64,000 nucleotides of DNA from Ruegeria arenilitoris (GTDB taxonomy: Bacteria; Pseudomonadota; Alphaproteobacteria; Rhodobacterales; Rhodobacteraceae), in contig NZ_WQDA01000001.1 of assembly GCF_013032855.1 (NCBI RefSeq), forward strand, positions 379,501-443,500. Reading direction: 5' to 3'. The translations under genes and the position numbers were made by a program. Below, piece by piece: positions 20,362 to 30,084 of this stretch. The notes under the pieces are model-generated. The model had not been told where the DNA came from and made no database searches. It worked only from the letters and a program-made list of their open reading frames with translations. Numbering within the stretch: position 1 is the stretch's first letter; each line of letters opens with the position of its first letter.

Positions 20362-21378
20362 TCATGCATTCACCGGGTTTTCGCGTTTCTTTTCCGGCCA
20401 GAACTCATCCACGACCACGTAGGCTATGATGACGAACAGGGCCGCGCTTGCGACTTGCAGAACGCGAGTGATGCTTTTGACATCGGCCTCGTCCGAAAAC
20501 GGTGAAATCGACCCGCCGTAGACAATCAGGACCGTCGTCAGGGCCGATCCGGCGGCGGCGGCCAGCGGGATCTGGGATTTGCCGAGCGCGCCCAGCGTCA
20601 CACAGGCGAAAAAGCACAGCAGGATCGGCGTGAGAATGACCGGCGCGATGACGTTGACTTCGTAGCAGATGATGGACGCGGCTGCGCCGAGCAGGTTTGC
20701 CGTCAGCATCGCCTTGGCCACGGCTTTGCCGGCGGCAGGCATCGCAGCGAGCTGCTGGCTGAGAAGAGCCACAAAGAACAGAACCAGCAGGGCAGACGCC
20801 CCAGACACAAAAAATGCCAGGGCGAAAGGAACCGTGACAAGAGACATTCTGACGATGCGCCGATGCTTGTCAAAGTCAGCGGCGGATGCGGCTTTGCCCT
20901 GCGTGGCGTTCTGGGGGGCGGCCGGAATAAGCGTGAACATCAACGTCGATACGAAACCGGCAAACAACAGGTTCAGCGGGATCCAGAATACAAGCACTAG
21001 CGCCAGATCCGGAGATTGCAGAACGAGGTTGGGGATCATCAGCGCCCCCATCAGGGCGATGACGCCCGGCAGGACACCGGCGCCTGACACGGACCATATG
21101 AAGGACAGGATTATCCCGATCGCCACCAGTATCAGAAACACGACCGGATAGGGCGCGAAAACCGATGAGAGCAGGAAAGAAACGAACATCAACGCAATCG
21201 AGAAAACGAACAGTTTCGCAAACGCGGCCAGGGGCAACGCGGTAGGTGCCTGAAGGAAGAGCGCGGTGAACACCGCGCCAACAACCGCCAATGGCCACCC
21301 AAGGAAAAGCCCCAGAGAAAAGACGCCGGTCACACCCAGTGCAAGTCTGTAAACGGCGTGTCTGTCCTCAGTACGCAT
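20362..21378 (-). CDS. DUF2955 integral membrane protein (FUSC/aromatic-acid-exporter-like)
   Basis: A 338-residue protein with about ten transmembrane helices in two halves separated by a basic cytoplasmic loop (ADFDKHRRIVRMS, about residue 165-180). The organisation matches DUF2955, related to the FUSC/AaeB permeases of tripartite exporters. Its start overlaps the HlyD stop by 11 bases, so it is the last gene of a coupled AI-2E/HlyD/DUF2955 operon. Working together with the HlyD adaptor, it likely exports a small organic compound, but no outer-membrane factor is encoded nearby. Confidence 0.82.
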   Translation of the reverse strand: MRTEDRHAVYRLALGVTGVFSLGLFLGWPLAVVGAVFTALFLQAPTALPLAAFAKLFVFSIALMFVSFLLSSVFAPYPVVFLILVAIGIILSFIWSVSGAGVLPGVIALMGALMIPNLVLQSPDLALVLVFWIPLNLLFAGFVSTLMFTLIPAAPQNATQGKAASAADFDKHRRIVRMSLVTVPFALAFFVSGASALLVLFFVALLSQQLAAMPAAGKAVAKAMLTANLLGAAASIICYEVNVIAPVILTPILLCFFACVTLGALGKSQIPLAAAAGSALTTVLIVYGGSISPFSDEADVKSITRVLQVASAALFVIIAYVVVDEFWPEKKRENPVNA

Positions 21379-22432
21379 AAGAAAAGATCGAAACCAAACG
21401 AATGTATGTCCGACCGACCGCGTTCAGTATCCCGTTGTCGCTGAGGTACATGATGACATCCGCCTGACCGTTCAACTGAAACCTCAGGTCGTCTTCCGCG
21501 CTTCCGGCCTCGTAGCCCGGCAGTATGATGCGCACGGGAAACCGTTCAGGTTCGCGCAGAAAGCCTTTGGTGCTCGGCGGGCTTGCCAATTGTCCGGGTG
21601 TGTCGCCGCCACTCAGCGAGACCGCCGCGCTGAAGCTTTCGATTTTGCCCGGGATGATCTGACCGGGGTGCATATCCAGCACGACATCCACCGGAGACCC
21701 GACGGTGGCGCGCCCCAGATTGTTCTCGGTGAAATACGCCTCGATCCACACGTCCGTCGCATCAAGAAACGTCAGCAGATCCTGGCCGGACCGGGCGTAT
21801 GTGCCGGGTGCAATCAACAAGTTGGATATGACGCCCGTAGCCGGCGCGCGCAGTTCGGTCCATTCCAGATTGAGCTCGGCATCGGCCAAAGCCGCCAAGG
21901 CACGTTGGATTTTGGGATTCTCATTCCCTTCGTCCCCAAGCCTTTGCTTGGCCTTCTCCAGATCTGCTTTGGCGTTTTCATAGTTCGCCTCGGACTCGGC
22001 CAGCTGGCCTCGGGCATCGTCGGCTTTCGAGATGGCAATCAGCCCTTTCTTCTCGAGCGCGAAGACCCGCTCCGTCTGAATGCGCATCGTATCCAGATCG
22101 CTCTGCGCGCGGGCCAACTTGGCTTGCGCCGCACTTACCTCGGCCGAGGATGCGCCGACCTCCTGAGTGGCCGCCTCAAGGTCGGCCTGGGCTCTGTCGC
22201 GATCAATCTCGTAGGGTCTCGGGTCGATCCGAACCAGCAGATCGCCGGCCGAGACGACCTGCCCGTTTTCTACCAATACCTCGATCACGGTTCCCGTGAC
22301 CTGCGGAACGATTTGGGTCGCCACGGCCTTTACCCGTGCGTTCCCGGTGAACGGCGTCTTGCGGTCGGCAACCAGATACCAGATGAGGAAGATGAGAATG
22401 ACGGCCAGTGTCGTCCAGATCGTCTTCCTCAT
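21368..22432 (-). CDS. HlyD/EmrA-type membrane-fusion (periplasmic adaptor) protein
   Basis: A 354-residue periplasmic adaptor: one N-terminal transmembrane anchor (ILIFLIWYLVAD), a biotinyl-lipoyl half motif (TGTVIEVLVENGQVVSAGDL), a long alpha-helical hairpin coiled coil (about residues 75-170, rich in Ala/Glu/Lys), the second lipoyl half (LRAPATGVISNLLIAPGTY) and a beta-barrel. The FTGNARVKAVATQIVPQVTG start is typical of the EmrA/AaeA branch. It is coupled on both sides (4-bp overlap with AI-2E, 11-bp with DUF2955). Confidence 0.92.
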   Translation of the reverse strand: MRKTIWTTLAVILIFLIWYLVADRKTPFTGNARVKAVATQIVPQVTGTVIEVLVENGQVVSAGDLLVRIDPRPYEIDRDRAQADLEAATQEVGASSAEVSAAQAKLARAQSDLDTMRIQTERVFALEKKGLIAISKADDARGQLAESEANYENAKADLEKAKQRLGDEGNENPKIQRALAALADAELNLEWTELRAPATGVISNLLIAPGTYARSGQDLLTFLDATDVWIEAYFTENNLGRATVGSPVDVVLDMHPGQIIPGKIESFSAAVSLSGGDTPGQLASPPSTKGFLREPERFPVRIILPGYEAGSAEDDLRFQLNGQADVIMYLSDNGILNAVGRTYIRLVSIFSYAY

Positions 22433-23508
22433 TTTGCGGCTCCCTCGGCGGTGTCATCGGTCGCTGGTGAGGCGTCGATCCAGACCTTGAACAACTCGTA
22501 GAAGACGGCGAACAAGACCGGACCCATGAAGATGCCGATCAGGCCATAGGCCATCATCCCGCCCAGAACCCCGATGAGGATCACGAGCATCGGTGTCTCC
22601 AGGCCTTTTGAGATGAAAACCGGCCGCAGGAAGCTGTCCATTATGCTGACGGGAATGGCCAGAACGGTGAAGATCAGCGCCGCTCCGCCGGACATGGAAC
22701 TCCATGCATAGATGACCAGCGGCAGAAGAACGAGGCCGGGGCCGATCTGGATGATCGAGAGAATCAGGCAGATGAACGCCAGAGTCGCGGCCGAGGATAT
22801 CCCGAACAGCGCCAACAAGACCCAAACAACGACGGCCTGAATGGCGGCAACGCCGATTACACCCTTGGTGACGTTCCGGATCGTGGCCCCTGCCAGAGTG
22901 ACGAATTCGCCGCCGCGTGGCGCAAATACGCGGTTGGCAAAGCGCTGAAGGCCCTGCACCAGATCCGGTCCGGGGCTGAACAGGGCGCCCATGATCAACA
23001 CCGACAGGGCAAGGCCGAGAAGCCCGATTCCGATCCCCAGGACTTTGCCAAAGAGCGATTTGGTGATCTCGAGGATTTGCGCGCCGTATTTTGCAAGCGC
23101 ACCATCCAAGTTCCGTTCAAACATGCCCCAGGCATCGGCAAGCTTGGCGCCGACCAGAGGCAGATCCTTCAGGCCTTCCGGTGCCGGCGGTATCTTCAAC
23201 TCGCCCTTGTCAGCCTGCTCGGCGAACTCGGACCCCAGTTCCGCAGCCCCAGATACCGCCGTTGCTACCGGCCCCAATGTGAGAACCAGACCCAGTAAAA
23301 CCAGGATCGTCGTTGCCAGCTTCTTCCGTCCTCCCAGCTTGGACTGAAGCCAATCGAAGGCGGGATAAAGCGCGACGCAGAGAATTGTGGCCCAGATGAC
23401 GACGCTTGCAAGCGGGGCAACCATGACCAAGGCGCTGTAGAGAAACAGCCCGAGAAACAGTAACCTTATCGCAAGGTCGACAATCTTTGCGTCCTGAGTC
23501 TTTTCCAT
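22429..23508 (-). CDS. AI-2E family transporter
   Basis: A 359-residue membrane protein with seven to eight helices of the AI-2E exporter family (TqsA/YdiK/PerM). The N-terminal VIWATILCVALYPAFDWL and C-terminal LRPVFISKGLETPMLVILIGVLGG blocks are family hallmarks. Start 23508 has an AGGGGGATGGA ribosome site; the open frame to 23658 is not convincing. Members export quorum signals or, in some cases, antiport ions; the substrate here is unknown. It is the first gene of a coupled operon with HlyD and DUF2955 genes, which is unusual because AI-2E transporters usually act alone. Confidence 0.9.
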   Translation of the reverse strand: MEKTQDAKIVDLAIRLLFLGLFLYSALVMVAPLASVVIWATILCVALYPAFDWLQSKLGGRKKLATTILVLLGLVLTLGPVATAVSGAAELGSEFAEQADKGELKIPPAPEGLKDLPLVGAKLADAWGMFERNLDGALAKYGAQILEITKSLFGKVLGIGIGLLGLALSVLIMGALFSPGPDLVQGLQRFANRVFAPRGGEFVTLAGATIRNVTKGVIGVAAIQAVVVWVLLALFGISSAATLAFICLILSIIQIGPGLVLLPLVIYAWSSMSGGAALIFTVLAIPVSIMDSFLRPVFISKGLETPMLVILIGVLGGMMAYGLIGIFMGPVLFAVFYELFKVWIDASPATDDTAEGAAK

Positions 23509-23669
23509 TCCATCCCCCTGGTATGTTTTTCCGTATGTTACACTCAAAAAAGCAAATATGTATATTTTTGAGCTCTTAGTGGTTTCCGGCAGTGTGGTGG
23601 TTGACTCAGCCCCCACTTTGCAAGCGGATCCTGAGGTGCAAAGCACGCTGTGGCTCACCTTGCCAGAGC

Positions 23670-23999
23670 CTATTTTTTCGGAGTCTCATCCTCCTGGGAC
23701 AGGATCGTGTCGGCCACGGTCGTGGCGGCGGTGACGAAGATACCCAGACCCACGATTATGTACGCCATCGTAAAGATCTTGCCCGCAGCGGTTTCAGGAG
23801 AAAAGTCGCCAAAACCCACGGTCGAGATCGTCACTACGGAAAAATAGATAGAGTCCAACCAACTCCACCCCTCGACAAAATGGTAGAACACGGACGCCCA
23901 AAGGATCATTCCGACGGTGAAGGCGAGTATGCCCTTCACTCTGCCGTCCTTGAATGCGACACCTATCCCACGCGTTATTCTGGTTAGTGAATTCATCAT
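23670..23999 (-). CDS. Minimal two-helix potassium channel (second copy)
   Basis: A 109-residue paralogue of the channel at 1284-1607. It has two transmembrane helices (about residues 24-40 and 74-95) around a pore loop with the K+ filter TVGFGD at residues 60-65. The start at 23999 is preceded by AGGG; a tandem ATG follows at 23996 and the frame extends to 24023. No regulatory domain is present. It lies upstream of the AI-2E operon on the same strand, with 161 bases between them, so it probably has its own transcript. GC content around it is lower than in the neighbouring genes. Confidence 0.9.
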   Translation of the reverse strand: MMNSLTRITRGIGVAFKDGRVKGILAFTVGMILWASVFYHFVEGWSWLDSIYFSVVTISTVGFGDFSPETAAGKIFTMAYIIVGLGIFVTAATTVADTILSQEDETPKK

Positions 24000-24184
24000 G
24001 CCCTCATTCGCAAAAGAATTCACATATAGCAGTAAATGGATGATTGTGTGAATCCAAAGGGTGAGTTGGCCCGGGCAACGGCAATCTCGTGGCCTCAGAA
24101 GGCGCGCGAAACATGTATTCCATTAACATGATGGATAAATGCTCTAGGGTAATCACATGCTGAATCGGGACGCTGAGGGGAAAC

Positions 24185-26833
24185 GTGCGAATAATTGTCA
24201 AAGGTGTCTTGATCTGTTGCGCGGTCGCGCTTGTGGTTTTTGCCGCGGCTTGGCTGTTTCTGTCTTCCGCTTTGTTCTCGTCGGTGCGGACCAGTTTCGT
24301 TGAGAACCTGATCTCAAGGAAGCTGGGTCAGCAGGTCTTGATTGAGGATGAGGTGCGTTTGGGCCTTGGTCGTCAGTTGCAGGTATCAGCAGCTGGACTG
24401 GTATTGCCCGCCACACCCAAGGCCGAGGCGGATCTGGCAGCGATTGATCAGATCGAGTTCGACGTATCTGCACGGGACCTGTGGAACAGCAAGCTGTCGG
24501 TGAGCAATCTTTCAGTGTCGGGGGTTCATCTGAACCTGATCACAGACGAAGAAGGCGTGACCAACTGGCAGTTCTTTTCGCGCACCGGGGCCGAAACCGA
24601 CAAGGCTTCGGAACGTCCGGCCCAGCCTTTGGCCGGAATTCTGACGGATCGCACGATCGACCTGAAAGATGTCACCGTACTCTATCAGAACGACCTGAAT
24701 GGCATTGGACTGGACTTGCAGCTTCCAGAACTGGTTTTGCAGCGCGATGCCGAAACCGATGTTGCCTCGGCGGTCGGAACGGGGTCGCTCAACGGTCAGA
24801 GTTTTGACTTGAAGGGCACGTTCCCGCCCCAGGACCCGTTCCAAGTGGCATGGAACTTTGATCAGATTTCGGTCGAAGCCCAACAGATTCCTGTGGAGAC
24901 TGGCCTTCAGGTCAAGGCGACCCTCGAGGTCGATCAGTTGGGTCAACTGCTCGATGTCTTGAAACTCAACCGCGTGTTGGAGGGTTCGGGCAATGTTGGT
25001 GCAACATTCAAACTGGCAGACGGCGTCGCACGGGTTGATGACCTGTCTGTTCTGGCCGAGCTGGATGGTGGCCAAAGCCTTTCCGTCACCGGACAAATCG
25101 GGAAATTGGGCAATCCGGAAGATGTTTCTCTGACGACCCGCATTCGCCTGTATCCTGAGGATGCCGAGCCGGCTCCGGCTGCCTCGCGGTATGACCTCAA
25201 GCTTATTGCTGTGGATATGGTCATCGACAGTGTCTCGGGACAGGTCCCGCAACGGCAGATGGTCATCAAGACGAACGGTTTCACGCTGGACACCTCTGGT
25301 GAGGGCCCGCCGCCGATCAAATTCTCCGAGCTTGCCAGAACGCCCGAAGGTGCCCTGAGCGTGGGCAACATCAATTTGAGGATCGGAAACCCCGCCGATC
25401 CGTTTATCATTCTGACCGGTTCGGTCGAGGATGCGTTGCAGTTGCAGGGCGTATCCGCCGAGGGTTTGATTGATATTCCGGCAAGCAGTCTGATCTCGCC
25501 CGAACTGCTGGGCCCCGATGACCAGCTGGGCAGGTTTTCGGGAGACTTTCATTTGAACGGAAACATCGAACAGCTTGCTTTGACCAATCTGGATGGTCAG
25601 ACAAGCGAAACCGAGGTCTGGAGCCTGGAGGTGCACGGATCCGTAGAAAATGTCCTCAAGTTCGAGAATCTGGATCTGGCAATCGACGTGGATGTTCCGT
25701 CGGGCGCAGATCTTCTGAAGGCCTTGTCGCTGGAGCCGGTGGACACCGGTCGGGCCCATCTTGAAATCGACCTGGTAAGTGAAGGCACCGATTGGAATGC
25801 CAACGCCAATGTCGAGGTTTCCGAGTCGGTCTTGAAAATCGCGGCGGATCTTGATGACGCAACAAGCGATCCCGTGCTGCAGGGGTCGATCGAGAGCGAT
25901 CTGATAAAAATCGATCAAATCCGGACCATCGTTCAGGCGGCCGCCCAACTGCGCAAGATAGGTGGTTCACCGCCGGAGCAGGAAGATGCCGAGCAAGGCG
26001 ACGGTGACACAGGTCCGTTGAGGGATGTGACCCTCAAACCCATCGGGCGGGCCATTTTGCTGTCGGGTGTGAATGTAGATGTCGACATAGACCTGCGTCA
26101 CATTGAGGGTGCAAAGGGCATCAGCAGCCTGCAGAGCGAACTGACTCTGGACGAAAACGAGCTACGGGCCGGACCTCTGAAGTTTGAATACGGAGGTGGT
26201 CATTTCGACGTCAGCGGGCAAATGGATCTTTCGAATGAGGCACATCTGCTGACCCTGACCGGAAAGGCGGGCGGATGGCAGTTGGATGACCTTCTGCAAA
26301 ACCTGAACTTCAAGAAAGGCGCCAGCGGCACGGTGTACGCAGATTTCTCGGTTACGGGGGGCACGGATACCGTCAAGCAATTCGTCGGCAGCATGAGTGG
26401 CAATGCCACGGTTTCCATGCGTGACGGTTCGATCGAAACCCAGCTTCTGGATCTGGCCGGGCTGGGTATTCTTCCGTGGGTATTTACCAAGGAAAAACAG
26501 AAAGTGGCGCCAATCGTGTGCCTGCGCGCGCCGATCAGCATTTCCAACGGAAAAATTGAGACGAAACAGACGACGCTGGAAACAGATCATGTTCAGGTCG
26601 TTGTCTTTGGCGCTGTCGACCTGACGGACAAGGTGTTGGACCTGAACATCCAGCCAAGAAAGATTGGCGAGCCACTTGCGCGCAGCCCGTGGCCAGTGAC
26701 ACTGAGGGGAGCGCTCGCTGAGCCCAAGGTCAAAGTCAAGGATGGTCCGAAAAGGCTGAAGCGGTCGGATGGTGCAGACCAGATGCCGGCACAAAGAAAG
26801 CTCTGCATCCCGGATATCCTGCAGTTGCAGTAG
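24185..26833 (+). CDS. AsmA family protein
   Basis: An 882-residue AsmA-like protein with one N-terminal transmembrane helix (residues about 5-27) and a long periplasmic beta-rich body, thought in this family to form a bridge for phospholipid transport to the outer membrane. The N-terminal AsmA domain is visible as SVRTSFVENLISRKLGQQV and WNSKLSVSNLSVSGVHLNL; the C-terminal AsmA domain contains GTVYADFSVTGGTD and GNATVSMRDGSIE. The start is GTG at 24185, supported by an AGGGG site seven bases upstream. A Glu/Asp-rich linker (QEDAEQGDGDTG) splits the two halves. Confidence 0.9.
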   Translation: MRIIVKGVLICCAVALVVFAAAWLFLSSALFSSVRTSFVENLISRKLGQQVLIEDEVRLGLGRQLQVSAAGLVLPATPKAEADLAAIDQIEFDVSARDLWNSKLSVSNLSVSGVHLNLITDEEGVTNWQFFSRTGAETDKASERPAQPLAGILTDRTIDLKDVTVLYQNDLNGIGLDLQLPELVLQRDAETDVASAVGTGSLNGQSFDLKGTFPPQDPFQVAWNFDQISVEAQQIPVETGLQVKATLEVDQLGQLLDVLKLNRVLEGSGNVGATFKLADGVARVDDLSVLAELDGGQSLSVTGQIGKLGNPEDVSLTTRIRLYPEDAEPAPAASRYDLKLIAVDMVIDSVSGQVPQRQMVIKTNGFTLDTSGEGPPPIKFSELARTPEGALSVGNINLRIGNPADPFIILTGSVEDALQLQGVSAEGLIDIPASSLISPELLGPDDQLGRFSGDFHLNGNIEQLALTNLDGQTSETEVWSLEVHGSVENVLKFENLDLAIDVDVPSGADLLKALSLEPVDTGRAHLEIDLVSEGTDWNANANVEVSESVLKIAADLDDATSDPVLQGSIESDLIKIDQIRTIVQAAAQLRKIGGSPPEQEDAEQGDGDTGPLRDVTLKPIGRAILLSGVNVDVDIDLRHIEGAKGISSLQSELTLDENELRAGPLKFEYGGGHFDVSGQMDLSNEAHLLTLTGKAGGWQLDDLLQNLNFKKGASGTVYADFSVTGGTDTVKQFVGSMSGNATVSMRDGSIETQLLDLAGLGILPWVFTKEKQKVAPIVCLRAPISISNGKIETKQTTLETDHVQVVVFGAVDLTDKVLDLNIQPRKIGEPLARSPWPVTLRGALAEPKVKVKDGPKRLKRSDGADQMPAQRKLCIPDILQLQ

Positions 26834-26902
26834 CGGCGGTTTGCCAAGCGGCCACGGCCCTGCCTGTGTTCGGCAAGGCCGGCCAAGCCTGTCGGACGCG
26901 GA

Positions 26903-27712
26903 TCACCCCTTTTTCATGCTGCGCAGCATCTGCCCCATCATCTGGCCGAACTGACCCGAGCCGCGCTGATACAGCGCCCCGTCCACGGCCAGAACCGTAC
27001 CGCTGACATAGCTGGCCATGTCCGAGGCCAGGAACAGACAGGCGTTGGCTACGTCCTGAGGCGTGCCCCAGCGGCCCAGCGGCACGTCTCGGCGCAGCTG
27101 CTCGCCCGCGTCGGGGGTGGGGGCCAGACGCTTGGCGCCCTCGGTGCCCTCGATGAAACCCGGCACCACCGAGTTCACCCGGATGCCTTCCACGCCCCAT
27201 TCCATCGACAGGGTGCGGGTGATCTGATCGACACCCGCCTTGGCCGCGCAGACATGGGCCTGGCCCTCGTAGGGCAGGTAAGATTGCGGGGCCGAAATGT
27301 TGATGATGTTGCCGCCGGGCCGTTTCAGATAGGGATAGGCGCCTTTCAGCACATGCACAGTACCCATCAGGTCGATCTCGACCACGGTGCGGAAAGCGTT
27401 GACCGACATCTCCGCCATCAGCGCCGGGAAGTTGCCCGCCGCCCCCGAAACCAGCACGTCGAAATCACCGAGTTTCGCGTGGAACTGTTCCAGCCCCGCC
27501 GCGACCGCTTCGGCGTCGCGCACGTCGAAGGCCGCGCCGATGGCCTCGGCCGCGCCGGCCGCCTTCAGCGCGGCGATGGTGTCGTCCACCTTCTCCTGCG
27601 AGCGGCTGGCCACGGCCAGTTTGGCGCCCGAGGCCGCGAAGGCCTCGGCGATGCCCCGATTGATACCGCTGGTCCCGCCGATGACGATGACCGTCTTTCC
27701 TGCAAAGTCCAT
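26903..27712 (-). CDS. SDR family oxidoreductase, DECR2-like (2,4-dienoyl-CoA reductase)
   Basis: 269 residues with an NADP-binding GGTSGINRGIAEAF motif (residues 12-25). The sequence follows peroxisomal 2,4-dienoyl-CoA reductase closely: SGAAGNFPALMAEMSVNAF, GQAHVCAAKAGVDQITRTL and PGFIEGTEGAKRL. As in that family, the usual SDR Tyr-x-x-x-Lys is missing its tyrosine; only the lysine in CAAKAG remains. Dienoyl-CoA reductases serve beta-oxidation of unsaturated fatty acids. It is the last gene after deoC and ALDH16, 27 bases behind the latter. The link to deoxyribose catabolism is unclear, so it may simply share the transcript. Confidence 0.85.
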   Translation of the reverse strand: MDFAGKTVIVIGGTSGINRGIAEAFAASGAKLAVASRSQEKVDDTIAALKAAGAAEAIGAAFDVRDAEAVAAGLEQFHAKLGDFDVLVSGAAGNFPALMAEMSVNAFRTVVEIDLMGTVHVLKGAYPYLKRPGGNIINISAPQSYLPYEGQAHVCAAKAGVDQITRTLSMEWGVEGIRVNSVVPGFIEGTEGAKRLAPTPDAGEQLRRDVPLGRWGTPQDVANACLFLASDMASYVSGTVLAVDGALYQRGSGQFGQMMGQMLRSMKKG

Positions 27713-27739
27713 GTAGAGCCTCCCGCTTTGGAAGGGGCC

Positions 27740-30073
27740 CTACTCGCCGTAGGGCACCCAGATGTTCTTGATATCGGTCGCAGCCTGCAGGAAGCGGCGG
27801 GTGTGGTCCATGCCCCAATCGATTGCCGTCGCGTTATTGACCCAGGTCCGTTTCAGGTTCCCGGCCGAGACGACCTCGATCTTCGCTGACAGGTCCGACG
27901 ACGAGAAGGACCAAACCGCATCCACGTTCAGATGCGAGGCCAGCGGTTTGGCCAGTTCCTCATGACTGCCGGTCAGGATGTTGACCACGCCTGCGGGCAC
28001 GTCCGAGGTGTCCAGTACCTGATAGAAATCGGTGGCCGCCAGCGGATAGGGCTCGGACGCCACCAGAACCACCCGGTTGCCCATCGCGATCGCCGGGGCC
28101 ATGGCCGAGACCAGACCCAGCAGCGGCGCCTCGTCGGCACAAAGCGCGCCGATCACGCCCACCGGTTCCTTCATCGCAATCGCCACGCCCCGGATCGGAA
28201 CGCCATGCACCTGGCCGTCATACTTGTCGGCCCAGGCGGCTGCGGTGAACAGGCGCTGGATTGCGGCGTCGACCTCTTTCGCGCCGTCCTTGCGGCCGGT
28301 CATCGCGTCGATGCGATGCGCGAACTCGTCGGCGCGGGCCGAGAGGTTCTCGCCGATGTAATACAGAATCTGCGCCCGCAGATGGCCGGTGGTCTTGGAC
28401 CAGCCCGCCGCCCCCGCCGCAGCCTCGACCGCGTTGCGCACGTCCTTGCGGTTGGCCAGACCCACATGGCCCAGCAGCCCCGCCTTGCCCCAGACCGCGC
28501 GGGAATAGCCGCCATCGGGCCGCGCCTGCTTGCCGCCGACATACAGTTTGGCCGTGCGGTCGACCGAATCGACCGGGCCGCCTTCGCCCACAATAGGTTC
28601 GATCTTGGCCAGCGGCTTGGCTTTGCCCTTGGGCTTGGTATAGGCGCTCAGCCCTTCCCAGCCGCCTTCGCGGCCAAAACCGCTTTCGCGCACGCCGCCA
28701 AAGCCCGCGGCCGCGTCGAACAGGTTGGTGGCATTGACCCAGACCACGCCCGCGACCAGCTTGGGCGCGATGTCCAGCGCGAGGTTGACGTTCTCGGTCC
28801 AGACCGTGGCCGCCAGTCCGTAACGGGTGTTGTTGGCCAGCTCGACCGCCTCGGCCGGGGTGCGGAAGGTTGATGAGACCAGAACCGGACCGAATATCTC
28901 CTCCTGCATCAGCGGGTCCGAGGTCTCGAGTCCGGTGATCAGCGTTGGCGGGTAGTAGCAGCCGTTCGCGGGCAACTCACAGGCGGGTTGGTAAACCTGG
29001 CCTACCGCGTTGCCCTCGACCATCGACTTGATGGTCTGCAGCTGCACCGGGTCCACCACGGCGCCCACGTCGATGCATTTGTCCAGCGGGTTGCCGATGC
29101 GCAGCGTGTCCATGCGGGCGCGCAGCTTGGCATAGAACCGCTCGGCGATGCCCTCCTGCACCAGCAGGCGCGAGCCCGCGCAGCAGACCTGGCCCTGGTT
29201 GAACCAGATCGCATCGACCAGACCTTCGATGGCACAGTCGACATCGGCGTCGTCAAAGACGATATAGGGCGACTTGCCGCCCAGCTCGAGCGTCAGGGAC
29301 TTGCCCGACCCGGCGGTGGCCTCGCGGATGCGGCGCCCCACGATCGTCGAGCCGGTAAAGGCGATCTTGTCCACGTCTGCCTTCACGATCATCTCGCCCA
29401 CCGCGCCGTCGCCGGTGACGATGTTGACCACGCCTTTGGGCAGACCGGCCTGCATGCAGATATCGGCAAACAGCAGCGCCGTCAGCGATGTGTATTCGGC
29501 GGGCTTCAGAACCACCGTGTTGCCCATGGCCAGCGCCGGGGCCACCTTCCACGCCAGCATCAGCAGCGGGAAGTTCCACGGGATGATCTGGCCGCAGACC
29601 CCCAGCGCCTGTGCGTCGGGCAGCTCGGTTTCCATCAGCTGGGCCATACCCGCGTGATAGTAGAAATGCCGCTGCACCAGTGGAATGTCGATGTCGCGCG
29701 ATTCCCGGATCGGCTTGCCGTTGTCGAGCGTCTCCAGCACCGCGAACAGGCGGGCGTGTTTCTGGATCAGCCGCGCGATTGCATATAGGTATCGGGCGCG
29801 GGCGGGGCCGCCCAGCTTTTCCCATTTGGGTTGCGCCTTGCGAGCGGCGGCGACGGCGGCGTCCACATCGGCCTGCGTGGCCTGGGTCAGCTTGGCCAGA
29901 ACCTCGCCGGTGGCCGGGTTGCGGCTTTCAAATCCTTTGCCGGGCTTGGTAAAGGCGCCGTCGATGAAATGGCCGAACTTGTCGCCCTGATCGACCAGCC
30001 ATGCCAGGGCCTCGGCGGCACTTTCCGGGGCGGGTCCGTATTCCATGGTCGCGAAAATCTCTTTGACTGTCAT
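27740..30073 (-). CDS. Two-domain aldehyde dehydrogenase, ALDH16 family
   Basis: A 777-residue protein made of a complete ALDH domain (residues about 1-490) and a second, shorter ALDH-like domain (about 520-777). The first has the general base in LELGGKSPYIVF and the nucleophilic cysteine in NQGQVCCAGSRLL, so it should be active. The second lacks a catalytic cysteine (its matching part reads KEPVGVIGALCADEAPLLG) and is presumably structural. This is the architecture of ALDH16, for which a structure from the Rhodobacterales genus Loktanella exists. It lies 11 bases after deoC. DeoC releases acetaldehyde, so oxidation of that aldehyde is a sensible, unproven role. Confidence 0.93.
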   Translation of the reverse strand: MTVKEIFATMEYGPAPESAAEALAWLVDQGDKFGHFIDGAFTKPGKGFESRNPATGEVLAKLTQATQADVDAAVAAARKAQPKWEKLGGPARARYLYAIARLIQKHARLFAVLETLDNGKPIRESRDIDIPLVQRHFYYHAGMAQLMETELPDAQALGVCGQIIPWNFPLLMLAWKVAPALAMGNTVVLKPAEYTSLTALLFADICMQAGLPKGVVNIVTGDGAVGEMIVKADVDKIAFTGSTIVGRRIREATAGSGKSLTLELGGKSPYIVFDDADVDCAIEGLVDAIWFNQGQVCCAGSRLLVQEGIAERFYAKLRARMDTLRIGNPLDKCIDVGAVVDPVQLQTIKSMVEGNAVGQVYQPACELPANGCYYPPTLITGLETSDPLMQEEIFGPVLVSSTFRTPAEAVELANNTRYGLAATVWTENVNLALDIAPKLVAGVVWVNATNLFDAAAGFGGVRESGFGREGGWEGLSAYTKPKGKAKPLAKIEPIVGEGGPVDSVDRTAKLYVGGKQARPDGGYSRAVWGKAGLLGHVGLANRKDVRNAVEAAAGAAGWSKTTGHLRAQILYYIGENLSARADEFAHRIDAMTGRKDGAKEVDAAIQRLFTAAAWADKYDGQVHGVPIRGVAIAMKEPVGVIGALCADEAPLLGLVSAMAPAIAMGNRVVLVASEPYPLAATDFYQVLDTSDVPAGVVNILTGSHEELAKPLASHLNVDAVWSFSSSDLSAKIEVVSAGNLKRTWVNNATAIDWGMDHTRRFLQAATDIKNIWVPYGE

Positions 30074-30084
30074 TGTTCCTGTCC

